From Membranipora membranacea (Eukaryota > Bryozoa > Gymnolaemata > Cheilostomatida > Membraniporidae), in contig OU612072.1 in NCBI GenBank assembly GCA_914767715.1, forward strand, positions 21,082,001-21,146,000: DNA of 64,000 bases, read 5' to 3'. A program made the position numbers and the translations under genes. The notes beneath the pieces were generated by a model. That model worked only from the letters and a program-made list of their open reading frames with translations. It ran no database searches and was not told the DNA's origin. Numbering within the stretch: the stretch's first letter is position 1; each line of letters opens with the position of its first letter. Shown in pieces: positions 1-9,912 of this stretch.

Positions 1-1199
1 TACTCGTGCAACATACTGCTGTTGTGTTTTGGAACTGAAATGATTGTTAAATAGCATGATTCTGCTAAATACTATTCTGGTTACTCACAGCTGTCTTTTT
101 AATCAACCACAGTTTAATGCTATACATATCAGGTTCATGTTGTTTATGAGAACCCACATCTGGGTTTTAAGATTTCCGAATTAGTAGGCTACATTTAAAA
201 GACATCTGATTGGGGTAACATAACAGATGTACCTTTTGTAGGCTATGGGTTTGGTTTGACCCTTTGTATATAAACTATTCCAATATTAGATTGTGTATGA
301 GGTGGCATTTCATCTTGAAATAAACTAATAATAGTTTCTGTCATTGATGTAACAGAAAAATGTTGTCATGAGGTCAAAGTGTGATGTCTGTGTTTCGTTT
401 AATCAAGTCAAAGTCAAACTGTAACTAAATCTGAATAAACATGTATATAAAAAGCCTTAGATACTTAACAAGCCAATAGAAATATCAAGTTATTTGGCAT
501 CAATATAACAGGAAAAGATGTTGTTGTGACAGATTTTGAGCTGAATCATTTTTTTAGACTGGCAATCGGCCAGATAAATGCGTTTCGCAACGCATGTGTG
601 CAGCAAAGCCATTAATATCTACTGTCATCCAACAATATCAGATTAATATCGAGGCATTAGATTCATACACAGCAGGGAGGAGGAATTTCAGCAGTTACTA
701 AACATATCTGGTCGATAGGAGAAGCACATCACATCACAAAATAATATCTTAACACCAGAACTAAGCCAAAGGAATCAGAACGCAGTGCATTGCCTGTAGA
801 TTAGAGACTATAATGCAACAATGAATATTAATCTGTAAATATTTCAGAAAAATTTTGTTGTGGCAGATTTTAACCCACATGATCAACTCGCATTGGCAAG
901 TGGCCAGATGAAGTGTTTTTTCATATCAACTGCCATCTAACAAAATCAAGCTAACATTGTAGCATCAGATTCATCACTTAGCATCGAGCGAGGAATGTCA
1001 GTTTCATTATTTGGCAGATATTTTTGTAGGAAAAAGACATGAGCTCCACGTGTGATGTCTGCGTATCATTTTACCAAAAGTCAAAGTCAAACTTTGTGTC
1101 CCTCAAGCTGCTTTGGCAGGTTATGGTTGTTTCTAGCAAACACAATTTATTTCACAGAACCTGTCAGAAAAATAATTTAACAATAACAGACATATCGAG

Positions 1200-1475
1200 A
1201 AGAAGTTTAATCCAACTTCCTGCATTCCGGTTGCTCCCTCTCACTGGTCTCGCTGCAGGCGTGACCGCTGGTGTGACCGCTGGTGTGACCGGCAGTGTGA
1301 CCGGCAGTGTGACCGGTGTAGCGACCGGTAGAGTGACCGGCGGCGTGACCGGCGGAGTGCCCGGCGGCGTGCCCGGCTGCGTACCCGGCTGCGTACCCGG
1401 CAGGGTGACCAGCGGAGTGACCAGCGGTGTGACCAGCGGCGTGCCCAGTGTGGTGACCAGTGACCAATGTCAATA
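1200..1475. repeat. 12-bp minisatellite (GTGACCGGCGGC-like) in a MITE-like repeat
   Basis: From about 1257 to 1460 a 12-nt unit of the form GTGACCRGYGGY is repeated some 17 times with point variants. The left flank (TTCCTGCATTC, then TTGCTCCCTCTCACTGG) matches the flank of the second array at 9705. The long open frames here on both strands (Gly-Val-Thr repeats one way, Gly-His-Thr/Ala the other) are products of the 12-nt period, not genes. Confidence 0.85.
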
Positions 1476-1539
1476 TTTTGTGCCTGTCATAATTAGCCTT
1501 GAATTCATCTTGAATTGATGAATGTTAACTTATTATTTA

Positions 1540-1772
1540 CACCCAGTGGTGTTTTTTTATTAGCCAATGATGTGACATTGTTATTTTTAGCCGATTTGTC
1601 GCGCATGTACACGCAGCTTAATAATGACCCTGCGACCTGATGATGTTCAATTCAGCTGTCCATAAAATGATTTATGGCGAATGTATTATAATTTCTGCTT
1701 TTTAGTGGTAGATAGTCCTTCGTATTGAAGCTAATCTGATATTACATAGCCAGTGTGAAGCATTCTATCACA
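1540..1772. repeat. Dispersed repeat, copy 1 (second copy at 11588)
   Basis: Shares an ordered series of matches with 11588-11850, including CCAGTGGTGTTTTT at the start, TAATAATGACC, a GTGATGATGTT-like stretch, GATTTATGGC, and ATTACATAGCCAGT near the end. It is noncoding and of unknown class. Confidence 0.6.
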
Positions 1773-2461
1773 GAGTAAAGATATATCCTTACTCTGTTTT
1801 CCTTCTTAATATAACCTGTTGTATGAGCGATGTATATGTGTTTTACTAGTATTCAGATGGGACAGTCATGGGGTCAGAGATTGATGTCTATATATGTATC
1901 AGGAAACAAAGTATCAAAATCTGAATGAAGCTGTATGAAAATATAGCCTTAGGCACTTAATCCTGGTTGGCGGTTACTTGACATGCTACTATAAATAAAC
2001 AGTTTCTGGCAAACCACTAACAGCAAAATGTTGTTGTCATTTCAGATTGGCAGACAGCCAGACTAAATGGTTTTGCAACACAAGTGTGCTGCCAAGGCTC
2101 TTAATATGAACTAATAGCAAACAATATAAGACTGACATCGAGGAAACAAATTCATAGCATAGCAGTTTGCAGATAGTAGATTTAAGTTAGTACAAATTAG
2201 TGTACTTCATATCTCCATATTAGCAAGTAAATCAGTATCTGGTAATGCTTACATACATCATCATTATGAGCATGTGCTATTCATTCTCAACATGACACTT
2301 CCTCGCCAATCTGTCTCAATCAATCAATAGTGTGATAATCCAGGTGACAAAATCAAATAAACCCTAATATGAATCTTCAATATAAATCATCCTATTGAAA
2401 TCCAATTATGCTAATTCATTTGCATAGAGGAATCCGTTTTTTTGAGACATGATCCAAAGCC

Positions 2462-3051
2462 AATGGTCACCGTTGCCATCGTCAATGAGATGGATCGTAA
2501 CCATTTTAAAACAGGAAGCAAACCGTTAATTGACTTCCTATTTATCAATTTGATCACAAGAATAGTGGATTTCACATTTTTATAATTGGTTATTTGTTTG
2601 ATTCATACAATGACACCTCACATAGCAGTACAGAATGAGACCAAATGATCTTATCCACTCCAACCAAAAGGAGGTTTGGAACAGATGTCAGATTCTGAAG
2701 TTTTTGACCGATGGACTCATATTTAACATCTAGTGGTAGGAGACCAGGTTAGAGTGTCAAATCTGTGAGCTACTTTCGAGGGAGGTGGCAGTGGTATTCA
2801 CTAGTATGTCCGGCATGGCCTAAAATTAGTCATCCTTTGATCTGAGTTACAATTTATTATTAAACTTACACAGATCATTAATTTTATGATAGAACTTTCT
2901 GAATACTTCCTCGATAAGATATGAAGGTTGGGGAAATGGTCACCGTTGCCATCGTCATTGAGATGGATCGTAACCATTTCAAAACAGGAAGCAAACCGTT
3001 AATTGACTTCCTATTTATCAATTCTCAGATCTCAAGAATAGTGTATTTCAC
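2462..3051. repeat. Direct repeat pair of about 115 bp, 473 bp apart
   Basis: 2462-2575 and 2935-3051 are nearly identical over their first 85 bases (AATGGTCACCGTTGCCATCG at the start of each), then drift apart. The second copy abuts the Gypsy-derived sequence. They may be remnants of a terminal repeat or a simple segmental duplication; sequence alone does not decide. Confidence 0.7.
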
Positions 3052-3383
3052 TCATCTAGCCTCTGTTGGTACGTCCTGGTGTTTTGTTCAAGCAGCCTAT
3101 GGCGGCGTTCTTGGTACTCTGCTCTAACTTCCTCTAACGCCCTTTCCATCTCTTCTCGATTACTTCTCCTGATGTTTTCTTCCTCTCTATCTCTTTCTCT
3201 CCTTGGCTCCTCTCTGTCTCTTCTTGCTACCAGTTCCTGCCTAACTTGCCTCTCTTGCTACCGGTTGGCCTTAATTCTATCTCTTGCATCCTCTCCTTCT
3301 CTAATTGCTGGTGCTCTCGCTTCTCCCCTCTCTCTTAGCCTTCTTTCTCTAGTCCTGATAAACTGCTTGATCGTGTCGGACAT
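3052..3383 (-). pseudogene. Charged coiled-coil ORF, possible Gag-like piece of the Gypsy element
   Basis: Read on the minus strand from an ATG at 3383 the frame starts MSDTIKQFIRTRERR and is very rich in Arg and Glu (for example RDREEPRRERDREEEN), as expected for a long charged helix. One in-frame TAG lies at 3260-3258, and the frame then stays open to a TGA at 3054-3052. It lies downstream of the integrase piece in the same orientation, where a Gag would be expected only if a shared LTR followed by a second element copy had been here. No zinc knuckle is visible. Gag is therefore an inference; a host-derived or satellite origin is possible. Confidence 0.4.
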
Positions 3384-4086
3384 TTACCTTGCTAAAAATT
3401 GGCCTGGGTGGGCCTCGTCCCTTAGTTTTTCTGGTGTAAAATATAAGTCCTGGCTGCCGCTCTGCCTTCCGAATTCTCCCACTGTGAGGCAGGGAGTCCC
3501 TTCATCTTTTCGCGAGTTAAGATCTCAGATCATGTGATTTAATCTGTTCACTACCCAGTGATCGGGTGTGAGTGATCGGGTGGGGGGGATAAAATATCAT
3601 GGGGCCCGCTGCGTTGGTTTCCCCCTTCATACAATATCTGGTATCCCTGATACCAACAGCTTGATTCCCGGTTGGTCTAGGTATTGTCTCATGTGAAATA
3701 GTTTAGACCCTGGGTAGCTAAACGTATCGATCTCAGGGAGTTCCAGGTATCTCACGATGCTGTTACCGATGTCAACATAGGTGTTGTGAGTTGCCATCTC
3801 TTCCTTTCTAAATCTCACAAGTCCTTTCTATATCTCTCAAGCCCTTCCTAAATGTCACAAGTCTTTCCTAAACTCTTAATTCCTTGCTAATTCCACTATC
3901 CTTTCCTTTCTCCTATGTTGTCCTCTATCCACCTCTGTTCCTTCGACTCAATTCTACAACATAATAAGTTTTAATTACCATCAATCCTAATATTACACAA
4001 ACGACGGGTCTTGTTTCTTCTTTGCATTTCTACCGGGCCTCTTAGGTTGTACTAGTTGCTCCTTGCTACCCGAATAACTCTCTTTA
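3384..4086 (-). other. Gap between integrase and the charged ORF; possible LTR/leader
   Basis: About 700 bp without recognised coding sequence, apart from a 63-codon minus-strand frame at 3627-3818 that resembles nothing I know. The direct 'GTGATCGGGTG' repeats near 3560 and a C/G run near 3585 lie next to the minus-strand start of the charged ORF. Its place between pol and a Gag-like frame would suit an LTR plus leader, but I did not find a matching second LTR. Confidence 0.25.
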
Positions 4087-4913
4087 TTAATTTCTCCTGT
4101 CTTCTGCTATTGCAGTTGTTGGGCCTTCCGCTGGTAGTGAGCGTAAATGTTTTCTAGTCCGCCGTAATAGTCTCTTCTCTGTTTCAACCCAGTAACTGTT
4201 AGGTTCTTCCGCCTGGTATTTAATCACTCCCTTCTTTCCTTTATCTTCATGGCTAATCTTTATCCACACTAATTGGCCTTCCTTCAGCTCCTTCTTTAGC
4301 TCTTCTTCCCCGGTCAAAGTTCAACTTTGTTCTTCTTTTCAAATGTGAGTCTCGCTCCTTAAATGAGCCCTTGTCTGCTTGTTGTTCATGTTGTATTGGC
4401 AACTCTTTTCTCATTCTACGTCCGTAGAGTAACTCACCGGGCCGGGACCCACTTTCCAGTGGCGTTGTTCGGTAGGCCAAGAGTGCCTTGTCCTTATCCG
4501 CTTCCTTTTTCCACAGCCCCTTTACGATCTCTACTCCTCTCTCTGCTAGTCCATTCGCCTGAGGGAGATGTGGACTGTTTGTAGAGTGTATTATATTATA
4601 CTCTTCGATAAGTGGTCTCCATCCCTGAGATACATAACAAGGGCCGTTATCTGTTCTAATCCTATTTGGTGCTCCTAATCTTGAGATGACTGCTCTAAAT
4701 TTCTCATTCTTTTTCTGCTCCTGTTAGTCCCTTCATCTCGACCACCTCTATCCACCTTGAGTAATAATCTATGAAGAGTGCATAGTTCCTTCCCTCTAAT
4801 TTGAATAAATCTGACGCTATATGTGTCCAAGGCTTGTCTGGCAGCTGGGTCTGTTTCAGCGGCAGATTTTGCATTCTCCTAAATTGAATGCACTTGGGGC
4901 ATCCTTCACCCAT
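4087..4913 (-). pseudogene. Gypsy-type integrase, core and C-terminal part, broken
   Basis: Minus-strand frames give the second half of the zinc finger (CPKC), then an integrase core with all three acidic positions: Asp in IDYYSRWIEV, Asp in RTDNGPCY, and Glu in PQANGLAERGVE. They continue through AYRTTPLESG to a basic C-terminal region. The reading shifts frame near 4700 and near 4300, so it cannot be translated intact. The first (His) half of the zinc finger lies at about 6550-6650, on the far side of the LINE insertion. In the family this enzyme joins element cDNA to the host chromosome; this copy is dead. Confidence 0.85.
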
Positions 4914-6546
4914 ATCTTATGACATTAAAAAGATTAGTGGATTACCTACTAATAGCCCAAAACCAACTCAACAAAATCCATTCAACTCAGATGACCTTAA
5001 CACCTTCTTCACAAGATTTGAGAAGCCTCTCGCTGACCGTCCTGACATCAATAACAACGCCACCATAGCACCACCTTTAGAAATAGAAGAGGCTACTGTC
5101 TTAAAGCAGTTGAAATCGTTGAACTCGAGGAAAGGTCCAGGCCCTGATGGCCTCATCCCCAAAGTACTTAAGCTATGTGCCTATCAACTGGCGCCTGTCA
5201 TAACGAAACTTTTCAATTTATCTTTCACGTCTAAGTCAACCCCTACTTCCTGGAAATCGGCCATTATCAAACCCCTACCCAAAGTTAAGAATCCCAATCA
5301 ACTTAAACAATACAGACCAATAGCGCTCACCAGTTGCCTGTGCAAAATGATGGAGAGACTTGTTAAACATTACATTATTACTCATACAGCTATGGACCAC
5401 CTTCAGTTTGCTTATCGTGCAAACCGCTCAACTCAAGATGCCCTTTTATGCCTCACTACTACCATCACAGATTTCATTGACAAGAAAGCTTCAAATTATG
5501 CCAGGTGTCTGTTCCTTGACTTTTCTTCTGCATTCAACACAATACATGTTCCAGACTTAATCTCGCAACTATCACATCTCGACTCCAATGTCACTGAATG
5601 GATATACAGCTTCCTAACGAATCGCACCCAAAGAACAATAGTAGATGGCAATATCTCAAAACCCTTCATAACCAACACTGGCACTCCCCAGGGTTGCTGT
5701 TTATCTCCACTTTTGTTTTCAATATATACCAATAGGATTACCTCAGACTTGAGCAATATTGCTGTCATTAAATACGCAGACGACACCTGTATAATTGGAT
5801 GCATATCAAATCAATCAGATCTTAGTGCCTATCTTGATTAGAAGAATTTCAAAGCAATGTTGTGATTAAAACCTATTGTTAAACGTCTCCAAGACTCAAG
5901 AAATGATGTTTTCTACTCAGCTTGTTAGGCCCATTACCCCTACTCTTATCCTTAACGGCACGGAAGTTGATTTTTGTGACAAAGTAAAATACCTTGGTGT
6001 TACTGTGGACGATAAACTCCGCTATCATGATCATGTGCAATCCATAGTGACTACTGCATCTCAAAGCATGTATATTGTGAAAAATTTTGTATACTATAGC
6101 TCAAAGCCCCTTTCTCATATGTTATTCAAGAGTTTTATTGTATCCCTCATCACTTACTGTCTCCCCATACTTTTTACAAGCATCCATGCAAGCGACAAGA
6201 AGTCCTTACGCAAAATATTTAAAGATGCCGCCAAGTTAGGGATTGAGCACCCCGATATATAGATGCTCTGGTGGCCAACCAGATCAAGACACTTGGACTA
6301 CGGTACATACACGATGAAGAGCACTTTATCAATGACTTTCTAACTAAATGCCCCTCAGGTTGCTACCGCACCGTTAAATATCGGGGTACTTGGGGTAGAG
6401 ACAGCTTTTTAAGACATCTCATACATACACTTAATAATATACTATTCTAAAAAACTTTTTATACAACAGAGATCTGATTTTTCCATGTTTTTCTTTCTTG
6501 TCAGTATTAACAACGTATTTCGTGCTGAATCCATCCATCCATCCAT
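4914..6546 (+). mobile_element. 5'-truncated LINE inserted into the Gypsy integrase
   Basis: A plus-strand non-LTR element lies inside the minus-strand integrase gene. Its left edge (about 4912) falls right beside the CPKC of the integrase finger. Its right edge is a short ATCC tandem (CCATCCATCCATCC, about 6532-6546), a typical kind of 3' tail for CR1/L2/Jockey-type LINEs. The target duplication is at most a few bases (CAT) and cannot be proved because the tail repeats the same letters. No endonuclease is present, so it is 5' truncated. Confidence 0.8.
4915..6450 (+). pseudogene. LINE reverse transcriptase, broken
   Basis: The first frame (to the TAG ending at 5841) contains the non-LTR RT blocks in order: PDGLIPKVLKL, QYRPIALTSCLCKMMERLV, LQFAYRANRSTQDAL, the palm Asp in LFLDFSSAFNTI, GTPQGCCLSPLLFSIYTN, and the catalytic YADD (KYADDTCIIG). 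A second frame (5876-6262) gives the thumb region (YLGVTVDDKLRYHDHV and following), and a third carries the C-terminal tail to about 6450 (CYRTVKYRGTWGRDS). The stop and two frame changes make it a pseudogene. The blocks suit the CR1/L2/Rex side of the Jockey group; the exact clade is not certain. Confidence 0.9.
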
Positions 6547-6547
6547 G

Positions 6548-7745
6548 ATCTCTCTCCTAATGGTGGGCCACCAGATTGAATCCTGGCTTTTGCGGTATGT
6601 TTTTACTATGCCTTGGTGCCCCGAATGCAACTTTCCCAAAATTTGAGTTCTCATCTTCTTTGGAATGTATAACAAATTATTCATCATCACCAAGCCGTTT
6701 TTCTCGCTTAATAGGTCTGCACTACCCTTAACTTGCCTCATTTCCCCTTTCAATTCACCGGGCCACCCTTCTCTTATAAATTTGACAATATCCTGATACT
6801 CCTTATCTAATACGCTTTCGACCTTTATCTCCTCAATAAGATTATCTTCCTTGGCTGATAGTAGGCTCTGTATATGCATCTCCACTCGTGATATCTTATC
6901 TGCTTCATCTTTGGTTGGTGGCCTTGACAAGAGATCTGCTATAAACATCTTGTTCCCGGGAAATGGAAAATGTTGTAGCAGTATCTCATCAACCTCATTT
7001 TAAACCTCTGGATTCTTAAGGGAAGCTCTGAGAGGTCCTTGGATCCTAGTAGCGCTATCAACGGTTTATGGTCCGTTTCTATCTCAAACCGCCTTCCCAC
7101 CAAATAGAAATCAGACTTTCCACATGCCCATGTGATTGCTAAGCCTCTTTCTTGATTTGACCGTATCTCCTCTCTGCATCTGTCAGTTTTCGTGACGCAT
7201 ATGCCACTGGTCTCCATTCTCCATTACCTTGGTTTTGTAGTAATGCTGTACCTAGTGAATAGCAGCTAGCGTCCGCTGTCACCCTATGTTCCTTATTATA
7301 GTCGAACAGGGCCAATAGCGGAGCAGACGTTATCAAGTCCTTAACTACTTCAAAACTTCTCTGATGAGTTTCCAGCCAAATCCATTCATTTTTCTGTTTA
7401 TCCAGCTCTCTGAGGGCCACTTCTGCTTCAGACAACTGTACCTACTCAAATAATTGACCATTGCCAAAAATCTTTGGAGACCTTTTCTGTCTGTTGGGGG
7501 TGGCATCTCTCTAATTGCTCTCTCTTTCTCGGGGTCCACACTTATCCCCTTCGTGCTGAGTATGTGCCCCAAGAACTTCACTTCCTTAACGCCAAATTCA
7601 CACTTGGACTTATTTGAGGTCATACCATACTTTTTCAATTACTCCTAAGCTTTCCATCCTCTCTAATTCGTCTTGTGTGGCCTGCCTCAAGCCAATCGGT
7701 AGCCTCCTTGGGACATTAAAGGGATTATACACTTCTGATCTCTGT
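6548..7745 (-). pseudogene. Gypsy pol: RT ends, RNase H and zinc finger, with RT palm missing
   Basis: Minus strand. The RT start (IGLRQATQDELERMESLGVI) runs almost directly into SNKSKCEFGVKEVKFLGHIL, so the palm with its YxDD box is deleted. RNase H follows: ALFDYNKEHRVTADASCYSL, WRPVAYASRKLTDAERRY, and FEIETDHKPLIALLGSKDL. Then come RIQRFKMRLMRY and FIADLLSRPP, and finally the HxxH half of the integrase finger (LHSGHQGIVKTYRK). The reading changes frame several times. Without the palm this copy cannot copy RNA even if its frames were intact. Confidence 0.85.
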
Positions 7746-7760
7746 TTGGCAGCCAATGGA

Positions 7761-8119
7761 GCACAGAAAAATGTATGTACATACAAAAACTCCTTATTTG
7801 TAATTCAAAACCCCTTGTTCTGCTCAAATGTGCATTCTAAATTGTAGCTGTGCATCTCCAACAAGAAATAAGACAACTAACAGAATTGCTTGTGATCTGA
7901 AAAAAGCTGATTTTGTGTGCAGTTGTGTGCTCCTACCCCTTGGTTAGTGTTTCAATTGTCCAGATACTCAAAGTGCGCATGTGCAATAAGGATGACCTTT
8001 TGACTTTAGCTTGTTATTTTCTAACAGCCCAGCTTAACACTTTTATTACCATATCCGGTTCCACCACAGGAATAAGGATATCTAACAGTACACAGCCTAC
8101 GGAAAAGAGAAAACAATGT
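7761..8119. other. Intergenic sequence
   Basis: I see no gene, RNA or clear repeat here. Short open frames look random. Confidence 0.5.
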
Positions 8120-8400
8120 AACTATGAATATTAATTTGTAAATATTACACAGATTACTGTCTCAGAAGGACAGATCAAGCGGAATCTCAAAAGGTTTACC
8201 TGAGGGATCACAGGGGACCAGCTTGATACTCTGAAGGATCACAGGGGACCAGCTCGATACTCTGTATGATTCAACCATCAATTATCTATTTATATAGGTA
8301 AGTGAAGTGAAACTTAGCTGCAAACATGGATACCATAGTTTAGTAAAACAATCTACAGCAAAGCTTATTGAGTCAGAAATCATGTGACATAGTTTTTGTA
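8120..8400. repeat. Dispersed repeat, copy 1 of 3
   Basis: Begins TATGAATATTAATTTGTAAA, then has GATTACTGTCTCAG, two copies of GGATCACAGGGGACCAGCT, a TTCAACC.TCAATTATCT block, a GGTAAGT-like block, and ends near GAGTCAGAAATCATG. The same order recurs at 9495-9690, and the latter half recurs at 63776-64000. It directly precedes the GT-rich minisatellite. Confidence 0.75.
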
Positions 8401-8407
8401 GGCGAGA

Positions 8408-8808
8408 CAGTGTTGGGTGTGGTGTGTGGTGTGGGGTGTCGGGTGTGTGGTGTGTGGTGTGGGATGAGCGGTGCGGGGTGTGGGGTTTGTGGTGTGAGGG
8501 GTGGGGTGTTTGGTGTGTGGTGTGGGGTGTGGGATGAGGGGTGCGGGGTGTGGGGTGTGTGGTGTGGGGTGTGTGGTGTGGGATGAGGGGTGTGTGGTGT
8601 GTGGTGTGTTGTGTGTGGTGTGGGGTTTGAGGTGTGGGGTGTTTGGTGTGTGGTGTGGGGTGTGGGATGAGGGGTGCGGGGTGTGGGGTGTGTGGTGTTG
8701 GGTTTGTGGTGTGAGGTGTGGGGTGTTTGGTGTGTGGTGTGGGATGTTGAGCGTGGGGTGAGGGGTGTGGGGTGTGGGCGTTGGGGTGTGTTGGGTGTGT
8801 GGGGTGTA
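8408..8808. repeat. GTGTGG/GGTGTG-rich minisatellite, about 400 bp
   Basis: The plus strand is almost purely G and T, built from GTGTGG, GGGTGTG and GGGATGAGGGGTGCGGGGTG words. A higher-order unit of about 85-130 bp begins with GGGATGAG and recurs at least four times. The dense G-runs on one strand could form G-quadruplexes. Long frames here (Cys-Gly-Val forward, His-Thr-Pro reverse) are artefacts of the repeat. Confidence 0.9.
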
Positions 8809-9494
8809 GCGATAGATACTTTTAGCACGCTTTTTCTGCTGCCCATCTAAAGATATCTTCACAAAGTGAACAGATTATACGCAGTACAAACAATCAGCAG
8901 TCTTCTCTTCGGTGTTGAGACCCAACGAGGACACAATGAAACTTCTTTTTTGACCAGGAAATCAACATCTGGTAACGCTTTAATATATCATTATTACTGT
9001 TTTGTACTACATACCATTCATAGCGGGAAGTGACCTTCCTCCTCTATCTAAAAACCAAAAGGTGCAATTAGTTATTGCATTGATTCTAAAGGAATGTAGG
9101 AATCTTCATTCTGATGTAACTCTGGCCGCTGTCACTGCATGGATCTAAATCTAGCAATATATTGACCTAATATGGATTTCACCAGCCGTGAAATTAGGTA
9201 GATAATCCGGTTAGTTTACAAAAGAATAGCTACTTATTTCTGCACAATATTCAACGACAAACCAAAGCAGCAAGATATCAGTTTGACGGAACAAAATATG
9301 AAAAAATGACGCTTTGTAATAGGTGATTAATTCAGATATGCTTCACCTTCCTAAGTCTTTTCCACTGCTTTTCGATGGGATATCTCGGTTATATACGAGA
9401 AACTAACAGCTGTGTTTGTTTTATTGGCTAATCCTTTCTTATGATTAAATAAAACTTGCTTTGTGGCCTGACATGTTTAAGAGAATATAATGAA
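8809..9494. other. Intergenic sequence
   Basis: AT-rich, with no convincing coding sequence or repeat seen. Confidence 0.5.
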
Positions 9495-9700
9495 ACTATG
9501 AATATTAATTTGCAAATATTTTACAGATTACTGTCTCAGGAGAACAGATTGAAGATAATCTCAAAAGGTTTACCTGAGGGATCACAGGGGCCCACCTCTA
9601 TACTCTAAAAGGATTTAATCCTCAATTATCTGTTTAGGTAAGTAAAGTGAAACCATTCTGAAAACAAGTTTTCTCTAGGTAAGAAAGTGTGGGGTGAGGG
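9495..9700. repeat. Dispersed repeat, copy 2 of 3
   Basis: Same order as 8120-8400: TATGAATATTAATTTG, GATTACTGTCTCAGGAG, TCAAAAGGTTTACCTGAGGG, ATCACAGGGGCCCA, CAATTATCTGTTTAGGTAAGT. It directly precedes the second MITE/12-bp array, as copy 1 precedes the GT-rich array. Confidence 0.75.
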
Positions 9701-9912
9701 GTTTAATTTAATTGCCTGCACTCCAGTTGCTCCCTCTCACTGATGTCACCGCAGGCGTGACCAGTGTCGTGACACGCAGCATGACCTGCGGCGTGACAGG
9801 CGGCGTGACCGGTGGCGTGACCGGCATCGTGACCCGCGGCGTAACCCGCGGCGCGACCACTTGTTCTGGAGGAACTCTGAATGCAGGAAAATGGACAAAC
9901 TTTGTCTAGACA
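9700..9912. mobile_element. MITE-like element with internal 12-bp satellite
   Basis: The left end TTGCCTGCACTCCAG and right end GAATGCAGGAAAATGGACAA are inverted relative to each other. Between them lie about ten GTGACCNGCGGC units. The same ends, without the expansion, enclose a plain palindrome at 24508-24630, so this is a small inverted-repeat element whose centre has expanded. Confidence 0.65.

Larger units (their letters stand above)
340..2170. repeat. Diverged repeated segments at the left end
   Basis: Blocks near 520-690, 857-1000 and 2030-2160 share a common order of words: a 'TTGTTGTGRCAGATTTT'-like start, a 'GGCAA.CGGCCAGA' stretch, then 'ACATCGAGG' and 'AGATTCAT'. They look like old tandem or dispersed copies of one noncoding repeat. 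No coding sequence is seen between them. Confidence 0.45.
3052..7760 (-). mobile_element. Decayed Ty3/Gypsy LTR retrotransposon split by a LINE
   Basis: Minus-strand order is: start of reverse transcriptase (about 7745-7640), RT thumb and RNase H (7638-6950), linker and HHCC finger (6950-6548), [LINE 4914-6546], integrase (4913-4087), then a possible LTR and Gag-like ORF. The order RT-RNase H-integrase is that of Gypsy/Metaviridae-type elements. No intact LTR pair was found by eye. Frameshifts, the missing RT palm and the nested insertion show it is an old, inactive copy. Confidence 0.8.

Noticed and set aside
1039-1518. 159-codon plus-strand frame with Gly-Val-Thr repeats and a minus-strand Gly-His-Thr frame
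   Set aside because: A 12-nt repeat without a stop codon keeps several frames open; no start context, splice sites or family support.
3079-3537. Ser/Leu-rich 152-codon plus-strand protein
   Set aside because: It is the shadow of the Arg/Glu-rich minus-strand frame in the same DNA.
8368-8862. Cys-Gly-Val and His-Thr-Pro repeat frames
   Set aside because: Produced by the GT-rich minisatellite on both strands.
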